A DNA stretch of 26,748 nucleotides from Alphaproteobacteria bacterium (GCA_007116755.1 SKHU01000270.1:1-26748); one strand, 5' to 3'; numbered from the stretch's first letter, positions 1-7,511 are shown. Numbers and translations are program-made. Notes: generated by a model not told the origin, from the letters alone.

Positions 1-221
1 GCCGTTTTGCAGAGCTTGCCGAAGAAACGCGTCTGGACTTTCGCTCCGGTACCGTGACAGCACCCGCCGGTGCAGTTCTTTATGAAGATGCGCAATCTGC
101 CGACGGATACCGGCTTGTATCAGCGGAAGACTTCCAATGGAACTTTACTGTGGCGGAGAAATCCGGCGGGTTGCAAAAAAGGCATACGCACCGCAAAAAA
201 CGGACAGCGATTCGCCCCTAA
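1..221 (+). CDS. C-terminal end of an unidentified protein (partial, 5' end outside window)
   Basis: An open frame enters from the left edge (codons begin at base 3) and runs to a TAA at 219-221, giving about 72 residues. The peptide starts RFAELAEETRLDF and ends in a basic stretch with several His, Lys and Arg residues (near HTHRKKR). I do not recognise the family. The frame looks coding (acidic, mixed composition, no low-complexity), but with no start visible the call rests on the open frame alone. It converges on the response regulator gene, leaving only 3 bases between the two stop codons, so there is no room for a separate terminator. Confidence 0.5.
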   Translation, partial: RFAELAEETRLDFRSGTVTAPAGAVLYEDAQSADGYRLVSAEDFQWNFTVAEKSGGLQKRHTHRKKRTAIRP

Positions 222-224
222 CGA

Positions 225-809
225 TCAGGCCGTACCGTCCTTTTGCACAAGATCGACCTGATCCTCTTCGCCCGGTTTGGTTTTTCCGGAGGTTTTCGGG
301 GCAACGTCCTTGCGGCGGTCTTCCCCGTCAAAGGGCAGTTGTTTGACGCGGCGATCGGGGCCGACATAGCCGATTGAGCCGTCTTCTTTCGTGTCATAGA
401 CAAAGGGGCGCGGTTTTTCGATGATTCTTTCAATGCGCCGCGCCAGCGCCTGTGCCGAAAACGGCTTGACCAGATAATCCGACACGCCGGCATCGCGCGA
501 TTTTAAAACGCGGCGCGAATGGCCGGAACCGGCCGTCATCAGGATCGGCACGAACGGGTTAGGCGATTTGTCATCCGTGCGCATACGGCGCACCAGTTGA
601 ATGCCGCGGTCGGGCGTATCCATCCAGTCCACAATCACCATGTCGTGATTGGTTTTGGCAAATTTGTCGAACCCTTCTTCAATCGTAAAGGCGGAATCGA
701 CGTTATTCTCCGGCACGCCGAACAGCATTAAAACCCCGCGGATCAGTTGAAACAGCGGCGGCGAGCTTTCCACAACAAGGACTTTGACGGAGGTAAAATC
801 GTAGCTCAT
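225..809 (-). CDS. CheY-like single-domain response regulator with GPDRR-type tail
   Basis: 194 residues. Residues about 7-125 form a receiver domain: hydrophobic strand VKVLVVE, phospho-acceptor Asp61 in VIVDWMD, Thr92 in ILMTAG and Lys115 in YLVKPFS, the usual Asp/Thr/Lys trio. The acidic pocket that binds Mg2+ is reduced: Glu14 is followed by Ser where two adjacent acids are normal. The remaining 70 residues are hydrophilic, with a YVGPDRR motif near 150 and a second DRR; such tails follow receiver domains in alphaproteobacteria. There is no DNA-binding output domain, so it probably acts by protein contact in a phosphorelay or motility pathway. The ribosome binding site is weak (AAGAAAAAGA just before ATG). 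It is divergent from two paralogous unknown genes, which may share its pathway. Confidence 0.85.
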   Translation of the reverse strand: MSYDFTSVKVLVVESSPPLFQLIRGVLMLFGVPENNVDSAFTIEEGFDKFAKTNHDMVIVDWMDTPDRGIQLVRRMRTDDKSPNPFVPILMTAGSGHSRRVLKSRDAGVSDYLVKPFSAQALARRIERIIEKPRPFVYDTKEDGSIGYVGPDRRVKQLPFDGEDRRKDVAPKTSGKTKPGEEDQVDLVQKDGTA

Positions 810-853
810 TCTTTTTCTTATCGTTTCATAAAGATTTAACTTGTATAATAAAT

Positions 854-881
854 ATTATATCTAATGCGGCTTGGGCGGCAA
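854..881 (-). promoter_or_regulatory. Putative sigma70-type promoter of the response regulator
   Basis: On the minus strand, TTGCCG (876-881) and TATAAT (854-859) are separated by 16 bases, placing transcription start near 847 and the start codon about 38 bases downstream. The -10 is a perfect match; the -35 matches only at the TTG core. The rest of the 810-976 gap is AT-rich near the regulator. No convincing promoter for the divergent gene pair is seen. Confidence 0.5.
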
Positions 882-976
882 TACAATAGTATTCACTCAC
901 AATATCCCGCCTTGTTCCGCATTGCATGACAAAAATACTGCTATGACAGCCATAACATATGAAAAGGCGTATGCCT

Positions 977-1489
977 ATGAGCAAACCGACCCCGCACCCG
1001 CTGAAAAAAACCGTAACCGTGCCTAATCTGTTGAAAAAGAAAACCGGCGAGGGTGGCTGTTGCGACGAGGCGGTGGATAAAGCGCAAAAACTGATCGAGG
1101 ATAACGATATCGACTTTCTGCCCGCGGCGCGCGATCTTCTGGATATGCTGGCCGCCTATGCCGCCCGATACCGGACAGAGCCGGCCGCAGGGGAAGCGGC
1201 GGTGTTCAAACTGCTGTATCCCGCCATGCAGCTGAATGCGCAGGGGCGCATGTTCCATTATCCGCTGATTTCCGATCTGGCCGATGTGCTGGTGAATTTT
1301 CTTGAAAATATCGAGGTGCTGAATAGGGATGCGCTGGATATCGTCGATGCGCATCATACCGCCATCACCCTGATTGTCAAAAAAGAGATTCGCGGCTTCG
1401 GCGGCAGCGCCGAAAAAGAGATGTACGACGATCTTGTCCGCGCCTGCCGCCGTTATTACAGGAAATACGGGCTGGATGATGATGAATGA
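977..1489 (+). CDS. Unknown protein, first of two tandem paralogues
   Basis: I do not recognise the family. An upstream ATG exists at 959, but the AAAGG at 963-967 lies inside that extension and is correctly spaced (9 bases) for the ATG at 977, which gives 170 residues (MSKPTPHPLKK...). The body shares a colinear pattern with the next gene: NLLKKK near the N terminus, a helix with IEDNDIDF, then YPAMQL, FHYPLISDL, VNFLE, DALDIVDAHH, a Gly-rich GFGGS turn and a C-terminal AC-RYYRKYG. No signal peptide or membrane segment is present; it looks like a soluble, mostly helical cytoplasmic protein. Its stop overlaps the start of the paralogue, so the two are translationally coupled. Divergence from a receiver-domain gene suggests, without proving, a signalling or chemotaxis-linked role. 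Confidence 0.75.
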   Translation: MSKPTPHPLKKTVTVPNLLKKKTGEGGCCDEAVDKAQKLIEDNDIDFLPAARDLLDMLAAYAARYRTEPAAGEAAVFKLLYPAMQLNAQGRMFHYPLISDLADVLVNFLENIEVLNRDALDIVDAHHTAITLIVKKEIRGFGGSAEKEMYDDLVRACRRYYRKYGLDDDE

Positions 1490-1991
1490 GATGCTCGCGC
1501 AGCACAAGCGTCGCGATTCCAATCTGATCGTGCCGCCCAATCTTCTCAAGAAAAAAGTCGGCAATGGCGGCATTCCTGCGGAATCTATCGAACAGGCGCA
1601 GGAAATGATCGAAAACAACGAGATCGATTTTACCGATCTCGGTTTTGATCTGCTTGCGGCGTTGAAAAAAGCGGTTGCGGATATACAGGCCGGCAGAACT
1701 TCAGGCGAGGAAGCCATCGCCGAGCTGCTTTTTCCGGCCATGCAACTGAAATCCCAGGGCGCGCTGTTCCACTATCCGCTGATTTCCGATATTTGCGAAG
1801 TTCTGATCAATTTTCTGGAGGCGGTTGAAACCGTCAATCCGGATGCTTTGAAAATCATTGCCGCGCATAAAAATGCCGCGGCGCTGGTGCTGGAGCAAAA
1901 TCTGACAGGCCCCGGCGGCGCACGGGGCAAGGTGTTGCGCGAAGAGCTGATTGCCGCCTGCAACCGCTATTACAAAAAATATATGAACTGA
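1476..1991 (+). CDS. Unknown protein, second of two tandem paralogues
   Basis: About 171 residues if the first ATG of a run (1476, 1479, 1482, then 1491) is used. The exact start is uncertain; the ATG at 1482 leads straight into the stop TGA (1487-1489) of the preceding gene. It repeats the conserved blocks of its neighbour in the same order: PNLLKKKVGNGG, IENNEIDF, LLFPAMQLKSQG, FHYPLISDI, INFLEAVE, PDALKIIAAHKNA, GPGGARGK and AACNRYYKKY. This is clearly a tandem duplication followed by divergence. A predicted helical soluble protein; no catalytic motif is visible. It ends 23 bases from the convergent deoC stop with no hairpin terminator between them. Confidence 0.75.
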   Translation: MMMNEMLAQHKRRDSNLIVPPNLLKKKVGNGGIPAESIEQAQEMIENNEIDFTDLGFDLLAALKKAVADIQAGRTSGEEAIAELLFPAMQLKSQGALFHYPLISDICEVLINFLEAVETVNPDALKIIAAHKNAAALVLEQNLTGPGGARGKVLREELIAACNRYYKKYMN

Positions 1992-2014
1992 ACCAATCCG
2001 CTTTTTTAAACCGT

Positions 2015-3034
2015 TTATGCCATCGGATGGCGGTAATCGGCGGAATAATGCCCTGTGACGAAATGTTCCAGCTGGCGTTCGATATCTCCGAGAAGGCTGG
2101 ACGCGCCGAAACGGAATAAATCGGGTTTCAGCCAGTCATTGCCCAGCTCCTCCTTCATCAGCACCAGATAGGCCAGAGAATCTTTGGCCGTGGAAATGCC
2201 GCCGGCGGGTTTATAACCGATTTTATAGCCGGTTTCCTCAAGATAGGCGCGGATCATGCGGATCATCACCAGCGATACGTCCAGATTGGCGTTGGTACTT
2301 TCCTTGCCTGTCGAGGTTTTGATGAAATCGGCACCGGCCATCATCGCCACCATACTGGCTTTGGCGACATTGCGCATCGTTGCCAGCTCGCCCGTGGCCA
2401 GAATTGCTTTCAGATGCGCCTCGCCGCAGGCGGCGCGGAACCGTGCCACCTCGTCATACAGCGCGCGCCAGTTTTGCGTCAGCACATGGCCGCGGGTGAT
2501 GACGATATCGATCTCTTTCGCCCCCGCTTTGACGGAGGCTTCGATCTCCTTGACGCGCTGTGTCATCGGCGACAGCCCGTGCGGAAAACCGGTGGAGACG
2601 GCGGCAACGGGAATATCCGCGCCTTTCAGCGCTTCGACCGCCGTGGGCACCATCTCGTGATAGACGCAGACTGCGCCGACGGTCAAGGACGTGTCGCCCA
2701 TGCCCAGCGCGTCGAGAATATCGCGGCGCACGGGATTTTTTGCCTTGGCGCATAAACGGCGCACGCGCCCCGGCGTGTCGTCGCCCGAAAGCGTTGTCAG
2801 ATCCATGCAGGTAATTGCACGCAAAAGCCATCCCGCCTGCCACTGTTTCTTGACGCTGCGGCGGCCGCCGAGCGATTTCGTGCGGCGTTCGACGGCGCTG
2901 AGATTGGCCTGAATATGGTCAATCCAGTCGAGATTCAGCTCCGTTCCCGGATTGCGTTTATGGTCGCCGGCAGATGTGCCGTGCGATTTGACATCCAGAT
3001 GATGCACGACGGGCTTGCGTGTTGTGGTTGACAT
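2015..3034 (-). CDS. deoC: Deoxyribose-phosphate aldolase
   Basis: Class I aldolase cleaving 2-deoxyribose-5-phosphate to glyceraldehyde-3-phosphate and acetaldehyde in deoxynucleoside catabolism, cytoplasmic. Of 339 residues, about 110-320 form the TIM barrel. The Schiff-base lysine is Lys239 in FIKTSTGK, the second active-site lysine is Lys275 in KPAGGIST, and the acid is Asp176 in EIDIVI. Other family blocks are STGFPHG and ATGEL. The N-terminal 100 residues go beyond the short E. coli type and match the longer DeoC/DERA form. The start is fixed by a strong AAGGAGG about 3 bases before ATG plus spacer sequence. It is transcribed from a promoter facing the secreted-protein gene at 3156. No other deo gene is next to it, so it stands alone here. 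Confidence 0.95.
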   Translation of the reverse strand: MSTTTRKPVVHHLDVKSHGTSAGDHKRNPGTELNLDWIDHIQANLSAVERRTKSLGGRRSVKKQWQAGWLLRAITCMDLTTLSGDDTPGRVRRLCAKAKNPVRRDILDALGMGDTSLTVGAVCVYHEMVPTAVEALKGADIPVAAVSTGFPHGLSPMTQRVKEIEASVKAGAKEIDIVITRGHVLTQNWRALYDEVARFRAACGEAHLKAILATGELATMRNVAKASMVAMMAGADFIKTSTGKESTNANLDVSLVMIRMIRAYLEETGYKIGYKPAGGISTAKDSLAYLVLMKEELGNDWLKPDLFRFGASSLLGDIERQLEHFVTGHYSADYRHPMA

Positions 3035-3068
3035 TTGCGCCTCCTTGCAGTAATGCTATGGCCTGCAT

Positions 3069-3118
3069 ATTATAGCAAGACCCCCGCATTTTCAAGATTT
3101 TTACAAATATGCTATAAT
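3069..3118. promoter_or_regulatory. Back-to-back extended -10 promoters for deoC and the 3156 gene
   Basis: Minus strand (deoC): TGC-TATAAT with the -10 at 3069-3074 and a TTGAAA -35 at 3090-3095, spacer 15. Plus strand: TGC-TATAAT with the -10 at 3113-3118 and the complementary TTTCAA at 3090-3095 as its -35, spacer 17. The two -10 regions form a 9-base inverted repeat (ATTATAGCA / TGCTATAAT), and the same -35 DNA serves both directions, so polymerase binding should be mutually exclusive. Confidence 0.65.
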
Positions 3119-3155
3119 GAAGAGATAAAGAGATATAAAGAAGGGTAGCAAAGCT

Positions 3156-3734
3156 TTGCGTTTTTTACCGATATTGGCGATTCTTGCGTTGGTTTTCTGG
3201 CCGGTTTCACAGAATGCGGCTGCGCAGCAATTGCGCGAGATACGCCCCGGCTATGATCCTCATGAGAGACGCGAATACGATCCGCAACTTCTGCCGCCGG
3301 GTTATCAGGTGCCGGATGAAGGGTTGAATGATATTATGCTGGACCGTCTGCAACGCCGCGAACAGGCGCAGCGTGTGACCATGCGCTGCGATTCGGGTAT
3401 TGTGTTTTCCGCCTATCGTAAAACGATGATGCGTGATAACAGATACCACCCGACGGCGCGTGATAACGAATATCTTCTTGTTCTGGAGGGCAACTACCGT
3501 ACACCGACAGGCGGATTTAAACATAGAATCTCGCTGGAAAATGTGCGCCGCAATACTGCGCAGGTACGGCTGACGATTAGTCCTCCGGCGGAAGGAGAGC
3601 CCGTTATGCAGATGGTATCGCCGCTGTTTTTTAAAGGCCAGTTTCAACTCGGCAATAATCCTGTGACACAGGTTGTTATTGCGGTTGATAAAAATTTCGA
3701 ACAAGGCCCCTCCCAAATCACCTGCAGAGGTTAA
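3156..3734 (+). CDS. Secreted protein of unknown function
   Basis: 192 residues from a TTG start preceded by AAGAAGGG at about 3138-3145. No ATG or GTG is available between the in-frame upstream stop at 3126 and this codon. The N terminus is a classical signal peptide (Arg2, hydrophobic PILAILALVFWPV, cleavage likely after NAAA near residue 23). The mature part begins with a Pro/Arg/Tyr-rich linker (24-60), then a beta-rich region. It has two cysteines, Cys78 and Cys190, which could form a disulfide in the periplasm. No enzymatic motif is seen and I do not recognise the family. It lies 29 bases before the helicase gene on the same strand and may be cotranscribed with it. Confidence 0.75.
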   Translation: MRFLPILAILALVFWPVSQNAAAQQLREIRPGYDPHERREYDPQLLPPGYQVPDEGLNDIMLDRLQRREQAQRVTMRCDSGIVFSAYRKTMMRDNRYHPTARDNEYLLVLEGNYRTPTGGFKHRISLENVRRNTAQVRLTISPPAEGEPVMQMVSPLFFKGQFQLGNNPVTQVVIAVDKNFEQGPSQITCRG

Positions 3735-3763
3735 CTTCAAGCAAGAACGGTTAAACAAAAAAC

Positions 3764-5176
3764 ATGACAGTCCCGACAGATGAAAAATTGACTTTCCGTG
3801 ATCTCGGTTTCAGCGAACCGGTTTTAAAAGCTATCGACGATGTCGGATATCAGCATCCGACACCGATTCAGGCTGCGGCCATCCCGCCGATTCTGATGAC
3901 GCGCGATCTGGTCGGTATTGCCCAGACGGGAACGGGAAAAACCGCCTCCTTCACGCTGCCGATGATCGAGATGCTGGCCGGCGGCCGCGTCCGTGCGCGC
4001 ATGCCGCGCTCGCTGGTACTGGCGCCGACGCGTGAACTCGCCATGCAGGTGGCGGAAAATTTTGAGGAATACGGCAAATATCACAGGCTGAATTATGCGG
4101 TGCTGGTCGGCGGTATTTCCATGGAGCCGCAAATCCAGAAACTGGAAAAAGGTGTGGATGTACTGATTGCCACGCCGGGGCGGTTGCTGGATCTGTTCGG
4201 ACGCGGCAATGTGCTGCTGGCCGATATCAAGATTCTGGTGATTGACGAAGCCGACCGTATGCTGGATATGGGCTTTATTCCCGATATTGAAAAAATCATC
4301 TCTTATCTGCCGCCGATGCGCCAGACGCTTTTGTTTTCGGCCACTATGCCCGATGCGATCCGCAAGCTGTCCAAACAATTCCTCAGCAATCCGAAAGAGG
4401 TTTCGGTGGCGCTGTCGGCTGCGCCGACGGAAACCGTCAATCATGTTCTGGTTGAAACCTCCGAGCGCGACAAAAAGAAAAACCTGATCAAAATTCTGGT
4501 GGATGAAAATGTCAGCAACGCTTTTGTGTTCTGTAACCGCAAACGCGATATTGACGGGCTGAAACGCTCGCTGGAACAAAAGGGCATCAAAGGAACAGCG
4601 GCGCTGCACGGCGATATGGACCAGCACAGCCGCAGCAAGGTTCTGGAAGCTTTTAAAAGCGGCGAGATCAAAATTCTTGTTTGCAGCGATGTTGCCGGAC
4701 GCGGGCTGGATGTTGCCGATGTTTCGCATGTCTTCAATTACAACGTGCCGCACCATGCGGAGGATTACGTCCACCGTATCGGCCGCACCGGCCGCGCCGG
4801 AAAAACCGGACGTGCCTTTACCTTTGTGACGAAGGATGATACCAAATATGTACAGAATATCGAAAAGCTGATCAAAATGAAAATCCCGCTTCATACGGTG
4901 GACGGCAAAAGCGCCGATAGTAAAAACTCGGGCGGCAAAACAGACAGCACGGCGGATAACGTCAGAAACATAAAAGACGCAAAACCGAAAGATTCACCGA
5001 AATCTGCACCGAAACCCGAACCGAAACCTGCAGCAAAAAAAACCGCGCCCAAAAAATCTCCTGCGCCCAAAAAAGCGGAAAACCGGCCGGAGAAAAAACC
5101 GGCTCCGGGCCCTGCGCAAAGAGGCAATGTCAAAGGTTTCGGCGACGAAGTGCCCGATTTTTTCCGCAGTAAATAA
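3764..5176 (+). CDS. rhlE: DEAD-box ATP-dependent RNA helicase, RhlE type
   Basis: Superfamily 2 RNA helicase that remodels RNA duplexes, for ribosome assembly or mRNA decay. All core motifs are present: Q motif around GYQHPTPIQ (28-36), Walker A AQTGTGKT (53-60), PTRELA (88-93), TPGRLLD (137-143), DEAD (161-164), SAT (192-194), then in the second lobe FVFCNRKRD (254-262), HGDMDQHSR, SDVAGRGLDV (308-317) and HRIGRTGRAG (337-346). Residues about 380-470 are a disordered Lys/Pro/Ala-rich basic tail of the kind that binds RNA non-specifically. The core is RhlE-like; RhlB or SrmB cannot be fully excluded. The ribosome binding site is poor. No clear terminator follows. Confidence 0.93.
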   Translation: MTVPTDEKLTFRDLGFSEPVLKAIDDVGYQHPTPIQAAAIPPILMTRDLVGIAQTGTGKTASFTLPMIEMLAGGRVRARMPRSLVLAPTRELAMQVAENFEEYGKYHRLNYAVLVGGISMEPQIQKLEKGVDVLIATPGRLLDLFGRGNVLLADIKILVIDEADRMLDMGFIPDIEKIISYLPPMRQTLLFSATMPDAIRKLSKQFLSNPKEVSVALSAAPTETVNHVLVETSERDKKKNLIKILVDENVSNAFVFCNRKRDIDGLKRSLEQKGIKGTAALHGDMDQHSRSKVLEAFKSGEIKILVCSDVAGRGLDVADVSHVFNYNVPHHAEDYVHRIGRTGRAGKTGRAFTFVTKDDTKYVQNIEKLIKMKIPLHTVDGKSADSKNSGGKTDSTADNVRNIKDAKPKDSPKSAPKPEPKPAAKKTAPKKSPAPKKAENRPEKKPAPGPAQRGNVKGFGDEVPDFFRSK

Positions 5177-5296
5177 TCGGAGAAATCCTTTTTTCTTTCC
5201 CCTGTTAAGATTTGAGTAAGGTTCGTCAGGTTATACTGTCGACCACTGACGTACAGATATCAATCACGACCAACCAACCATAAGGGAGTTTTATCT

Positions 5297-6049
5297 ATGG
5301 AGATTAAAAACCAGATTATTCTGATTACGGGCGCCAATCGCGGCATCGGACACGCCTATGCGGAAGAGTTTTTGAAGGCGGATGCGCGCAAAATTTATCT
5401 TGGCGTACGCGATCCCGAAACAGTGCGCGAATTTGCCGAGAAGCACAAAGACCGCGTTGAAATTCTACGGCTTGACCTCACCAGCCCGGCCGATATTCGC
5501 GCTGCGGCAGAAAAAGCCAAAGACGTGACCGTACTGGTCAGCAATGCCGGTGTGCTGGAGGCAGGCGATCTGCTCGACAAACAGGTGATCGAACGCAGCC
5601 GCCGTGAAATGGAAATCAATTATTTCGGTCCGCTGGCGCTGTTGCGCGAATTTGCGCCTGTGCTGCGCGGCAATGGCGGCGGCGCATTTGTCGGCGTCTC
5701 CTCGATTGCGGGACTTTTGCCCTTCCCGGGTCTGGCCAGCTACACCTGCTCGAAAGCGGCGATGCATTTTCTGATTATGCAGGCCCGCACCGAGCTGGCG
5801 CTGCAAAACACCAAAGTCTTCGGCGTTTACCCCGGGCCGGTCGATACCGAAATGGCACGGGACATTCACATGCCGAAAGCCGCACCGCGCGATGTGGCGC
5901 TGGAAACCATTCGCGGATTGCGCGAAGGCCATGAGGATATTCTGCCCGATCAATATGCGCGGGAATCCTATGAGCTGTTCCGCAAGGATCCGAAAGAGCT
6001 GGAGCGCAAACTCCGCCGCGACTATCTGGAAATGATGAAAGCGGCCTGA
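5297..6049 (+). CDS. Short-chain dehydrogenase/reductase (SDR) family oxidoreductase
   Basis: 250 residues, the normal length of a classical SDR. It has the Rossmann nucleotide-binding motif TGANRGIG (11-18), the NAG motif (83-85) and the catalytic Ser136, Tyr149 and Lys153 (YTCSK). Asp60 in LRLDLTS is the usual adenine-contacting acid. Arg38 in GVRDP after the second strand would favour NADP(H). The substrate cannot be told. The start is supported by AAGGGAG nine bases upstream. The gene stands between the helicase and a hairpin terminator and is probably monocistronic. The 120-base gap before it contains a TATACT (5232-5237) that could be a -10, without a good -35. Confidence 0.9.
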   Translation: MEIKNQIILITGANRGIGHAYAEEFLKADARKIYLGVRDPETVREFAEKHKDRVEILRLDLTSPADIRAAAEKAKDVTVLVSNAGVLEAGDLLDKQVIERSRREMEINYFGPLALLREFAPVLRGNGGGAFVGVSSIAGLLPFPGLASYTCSKAAMHFLIMQARTELALQNTKVFGVYPGPVDTEMARDIHMPKAAPRDVALETIRGLREGHEDILPDQYARESYELFRKDPKELERKLRRDYLEMMKAA

Positions 6050-6160
6050 TTTGAAAACCAGGCTGCCTCCATGCCGCGGGCGGCGCATGCAGTCAAATGC
6101 CCGAAGGTGACCGCCTTTTTAAGGTTTTGATTGCACAGCGCCGCCCGGTTTAAAGGAAAG

Positions 6161-6189
6161 CGCCGTCCGTTCATTCGGGCGGCGTTTTT
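6161..6189 (+). terminator. Rho-independent terminator after the SDR gene
   Basis: A 9-base stem (6161-6169 with 6176-6184, one G-T pair) with a 6-base loop TTCATT is followed by TTTTT. It lies about 110 bases past the SDR stop; the intervening 6050-6160 holds no gene that I can see. Confidence 0.7.
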
Positions 6190-6211
6190 CTTTCGGGATA
6201 TTGGTATCACT

Positions 6212-6285
6212 CTGTCATTCTGAGCGTAGCGAAGAATCTTCTGCGTGCGTCCAAAAGAGATTCTTCGCTGCGCTCAGAATGACAG
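6212..6285. repeat. Palindromic dispersed repeat (TGTCATTCTGAGCG type)
   Basis: Two 27-base arms (6212-6238 and 6259-6285) are perfect inverted copies apart from one T/C difference, with a 20-base loop. The arms begin CTGTCATTCTGAGCG and continue AGCGAAGAATC. A run of seven T follows at 6286, so in the plus direction it could also terminate transcription. This sequence type resembles short palindromic elements scattered in many bacterial genomes. It sits in the gap between convergent genes, a typical location. Confidence 0.8.
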
Positions 6286-6345
6286 TTTTTTTCGGGTAAA
6301 ACAGGGTTTAAACGGCGCAATGACAAACACGGGAAAAAAACCTCC

Positions 6346-6906
6346 TCAGGGCCACGGCACGGAATACACTGCGAAAATTCTGTACGGGCCGCGCTCGGAA
6401 TTTTCAAACTTCCCGTCTTCAAGAAGTTCTTTTGCCCTGTCAAACGAGGGAAGCAGGCAATGTTCATCCGTCTCTATTTCTTTCGCAAGCGAATTACAGG
6501 ATAAGGGCGAGCATTCGGGTTTTGTACGTGCCCAAAATGTTGCGACATCAAATCCTTCAAGCGTCTTGTTATCAGGCTCATGGATTTTTGTCACAAAATC
6601 TTCGTCAGGATCAAATGGTTTCCACGATTTTTCGTGTTCATCATATTCAAACTCATAAGCTTCATAGAAAAAGAGCTTGGTTGCCGCAATATCCAAAGAG
6701 TTCTGTTTGGCAATTTTCTCGATTATTTGCGGGGAATCAAAAAGCCAATAGCCGTTATGTTTCCAGTATTCAATATAATCGGCAAAATTCTCGGAAATGC
6801 AGCCGCTAACGGAATAAATATCCTTCACCTGATGGGCATCTTTAAGCCAGTCAGGCCGGGTTGCGAGGTGTTTGGCCATATACCCGACCGGTATCATTTT
6901 CCCCAT
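6346..6906 (-). CDS. Unknown protein downstream of ParD/ParE
   Basis: 186 residues, soluble, acidic, with many aromatic residues (YIEYWKHNGYWLFDSP, FFYEAYEFEYDEHEKSW). Three cysteines are present, two close together in PECSPLSC. No signal peptide, membrane segment or known catalytic motif is visible, and I cannot name the family. The ATG at 6906 has AAAGAGG about 10 bases upstream; an internal ATG three codons later is an alternative. It follows the toxin gene by 42 bases on the same strand and may ride on the same transcript. Base composition is visibly more AT-rich than nearby housekeeping genes, consistent with acquisition as part of an accessory patch. Confidence 0.7.
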   Translation of the reverse strand: MGKMIPVGYMAKHLATRPDWLKDAHQVKDIYSVSGCISENFADYIEYWKHNGYWLFDSPQIIEKIAKQNSLDIAATKLFFYEAYEFEYDEHEKSWKPFDPDEDFVTKIHEPDNKTLEGFDVATFWARTKPECSPLSCNSLAKEIETDEHCLLPSFDRAKELLEDGKFENSERGPYRIFAVYSVPWP

Positions 6907-6948
6907 ATCGACAAGACCTCTTTCTTTATGATTTTGAAAAAAGCGGAG

Positions 6949-7221
6949 TTACTGCTTATTCGTATCAAACAAAGCCGCCTGTTCCCTTGCAGCATGTGTA
7001 ACGCGTATAATTTGCAATTCACTGTCAGTGGCGCGGTAGTAAATAAGATAATTCCCAAAAGGGAATACTTTCAGGCCTTCAGCCAACCGGTTGCGCGATA
7101 CGCCTATATCGGGATTATCGGCCAAAGGTGCGAATTTTTCCTGCAACCGGTCAAGAAACTGATCGGCGTTATACGGAGAATCTTCTGCGATATACAGCCA
7201 GATTTCCTCCAGATCGTCCAT
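6949..7221 (-). CDS. parE: ParE/RelE-family toxin, canonical start apparently lost
   Basis: The ATG-initiated product is 90 residues: MDDLEEIWLYIAEDS, then RLQEKFAPLADNPDIG, GLKVFPFGNYLIYYR and IIRVTHAAREQAALF, the standard order of a ParE-type type II toxin (ParE proteins poison gyrase; RelE relatives cut mRNA). Reading upstream in frame from this ATG gives IIISPKA, the expected first beta strand of ParE, with no ATG, GTG or TTG: the natural start position (7240-7242), where an ATGA overlap with the antitoxin stop would be expected, reads ATA. Translation may therefore begin at ATA/ATT inefficiently, or at 7221 giving a protein without its first strand. It could be an attenuated or decaying toxin. 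Confidence 0.75.
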   Translation of the reverse strand: MDDLEEIWLYIAEDSPYNADQFLDRLQEKFAPLADNPDIGVSRNRLAEGLKVFPFGNYLIYYRATDSELQIIRVTHAAREQAALFDTNKQ

Positions 7222-7238
7222 CGCCTTGGGCGAAATTA

Positions 7239-7511
7239 TTATGTGTCTTTGCTGGCCAATCGCTCCCGCCCCCGGCGTTTGATTTCTTCCACATCAAACG
7301 GTATTTTCTGACCGTTATCAAGCGAATTAATTCCTTCGCGGATAAATTCGCGCAGGCTCTCGAGCTCCATTTGACGCATTTGCCGTTTGCGCTCCCATTC
7401 ACGCAAAGCATCGCGCACAACCTCGCTCAAACTGGCATATTCTCCGGATTTAATAGCGCTATGGGCAAGGTCGTGATGGGCTTTTGTCAATGTAATACTG
7501 GCTTTTTCCAT
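7239..7511 (-). CDS. parD: ParD-family ribbon-helix-helix antitoxin
   Basis: 90 residues. The N-terminal 45 (ASITLTKAHHDLAHSAIKSG, then YASLSEVVRDALREWERKR) match the ribbon-helix-helix fold of ParD: a short beta strand, a helix, then the S-EVVRDALR helix. The C-terminal half is a charged helix plus a tail that wraps the toxin in known ParDE pairs. The frame is open further upstream to 7721, but the ATG at 7511 has a textbook AAGGAGG eight bases away and matches the family N terminus, so the longer form is rejected. The stop TAA (7239-7241) overlaps the in-frame toxin extension. ParD dimers normally repress their own operon; the promoter just upstream carries phased repeats suited to that. 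Confidence 0.88.
   Translation of the reverse strand: MEKASITLTKAHHDLAHSAIKSGEYASLSEVVRDALREWERKRQMRQMELESLREFIREGINSLDNGQKIPFDVEEIKRRGRERLASKDT

Noticed and set aside
3824..4894. A 356-codon open frame on the minus strand
   Set aside because: Antisense to the DEAD-box helicase, whose motifs are complete; the antisense product has a biased composition and no recognisable motif.
5177..5296. Terminator and promoter between helicase and SDR genes
   Set aside because: Only a 3-base stem before the T run and a TATACT without a proper -35; too weak to call.
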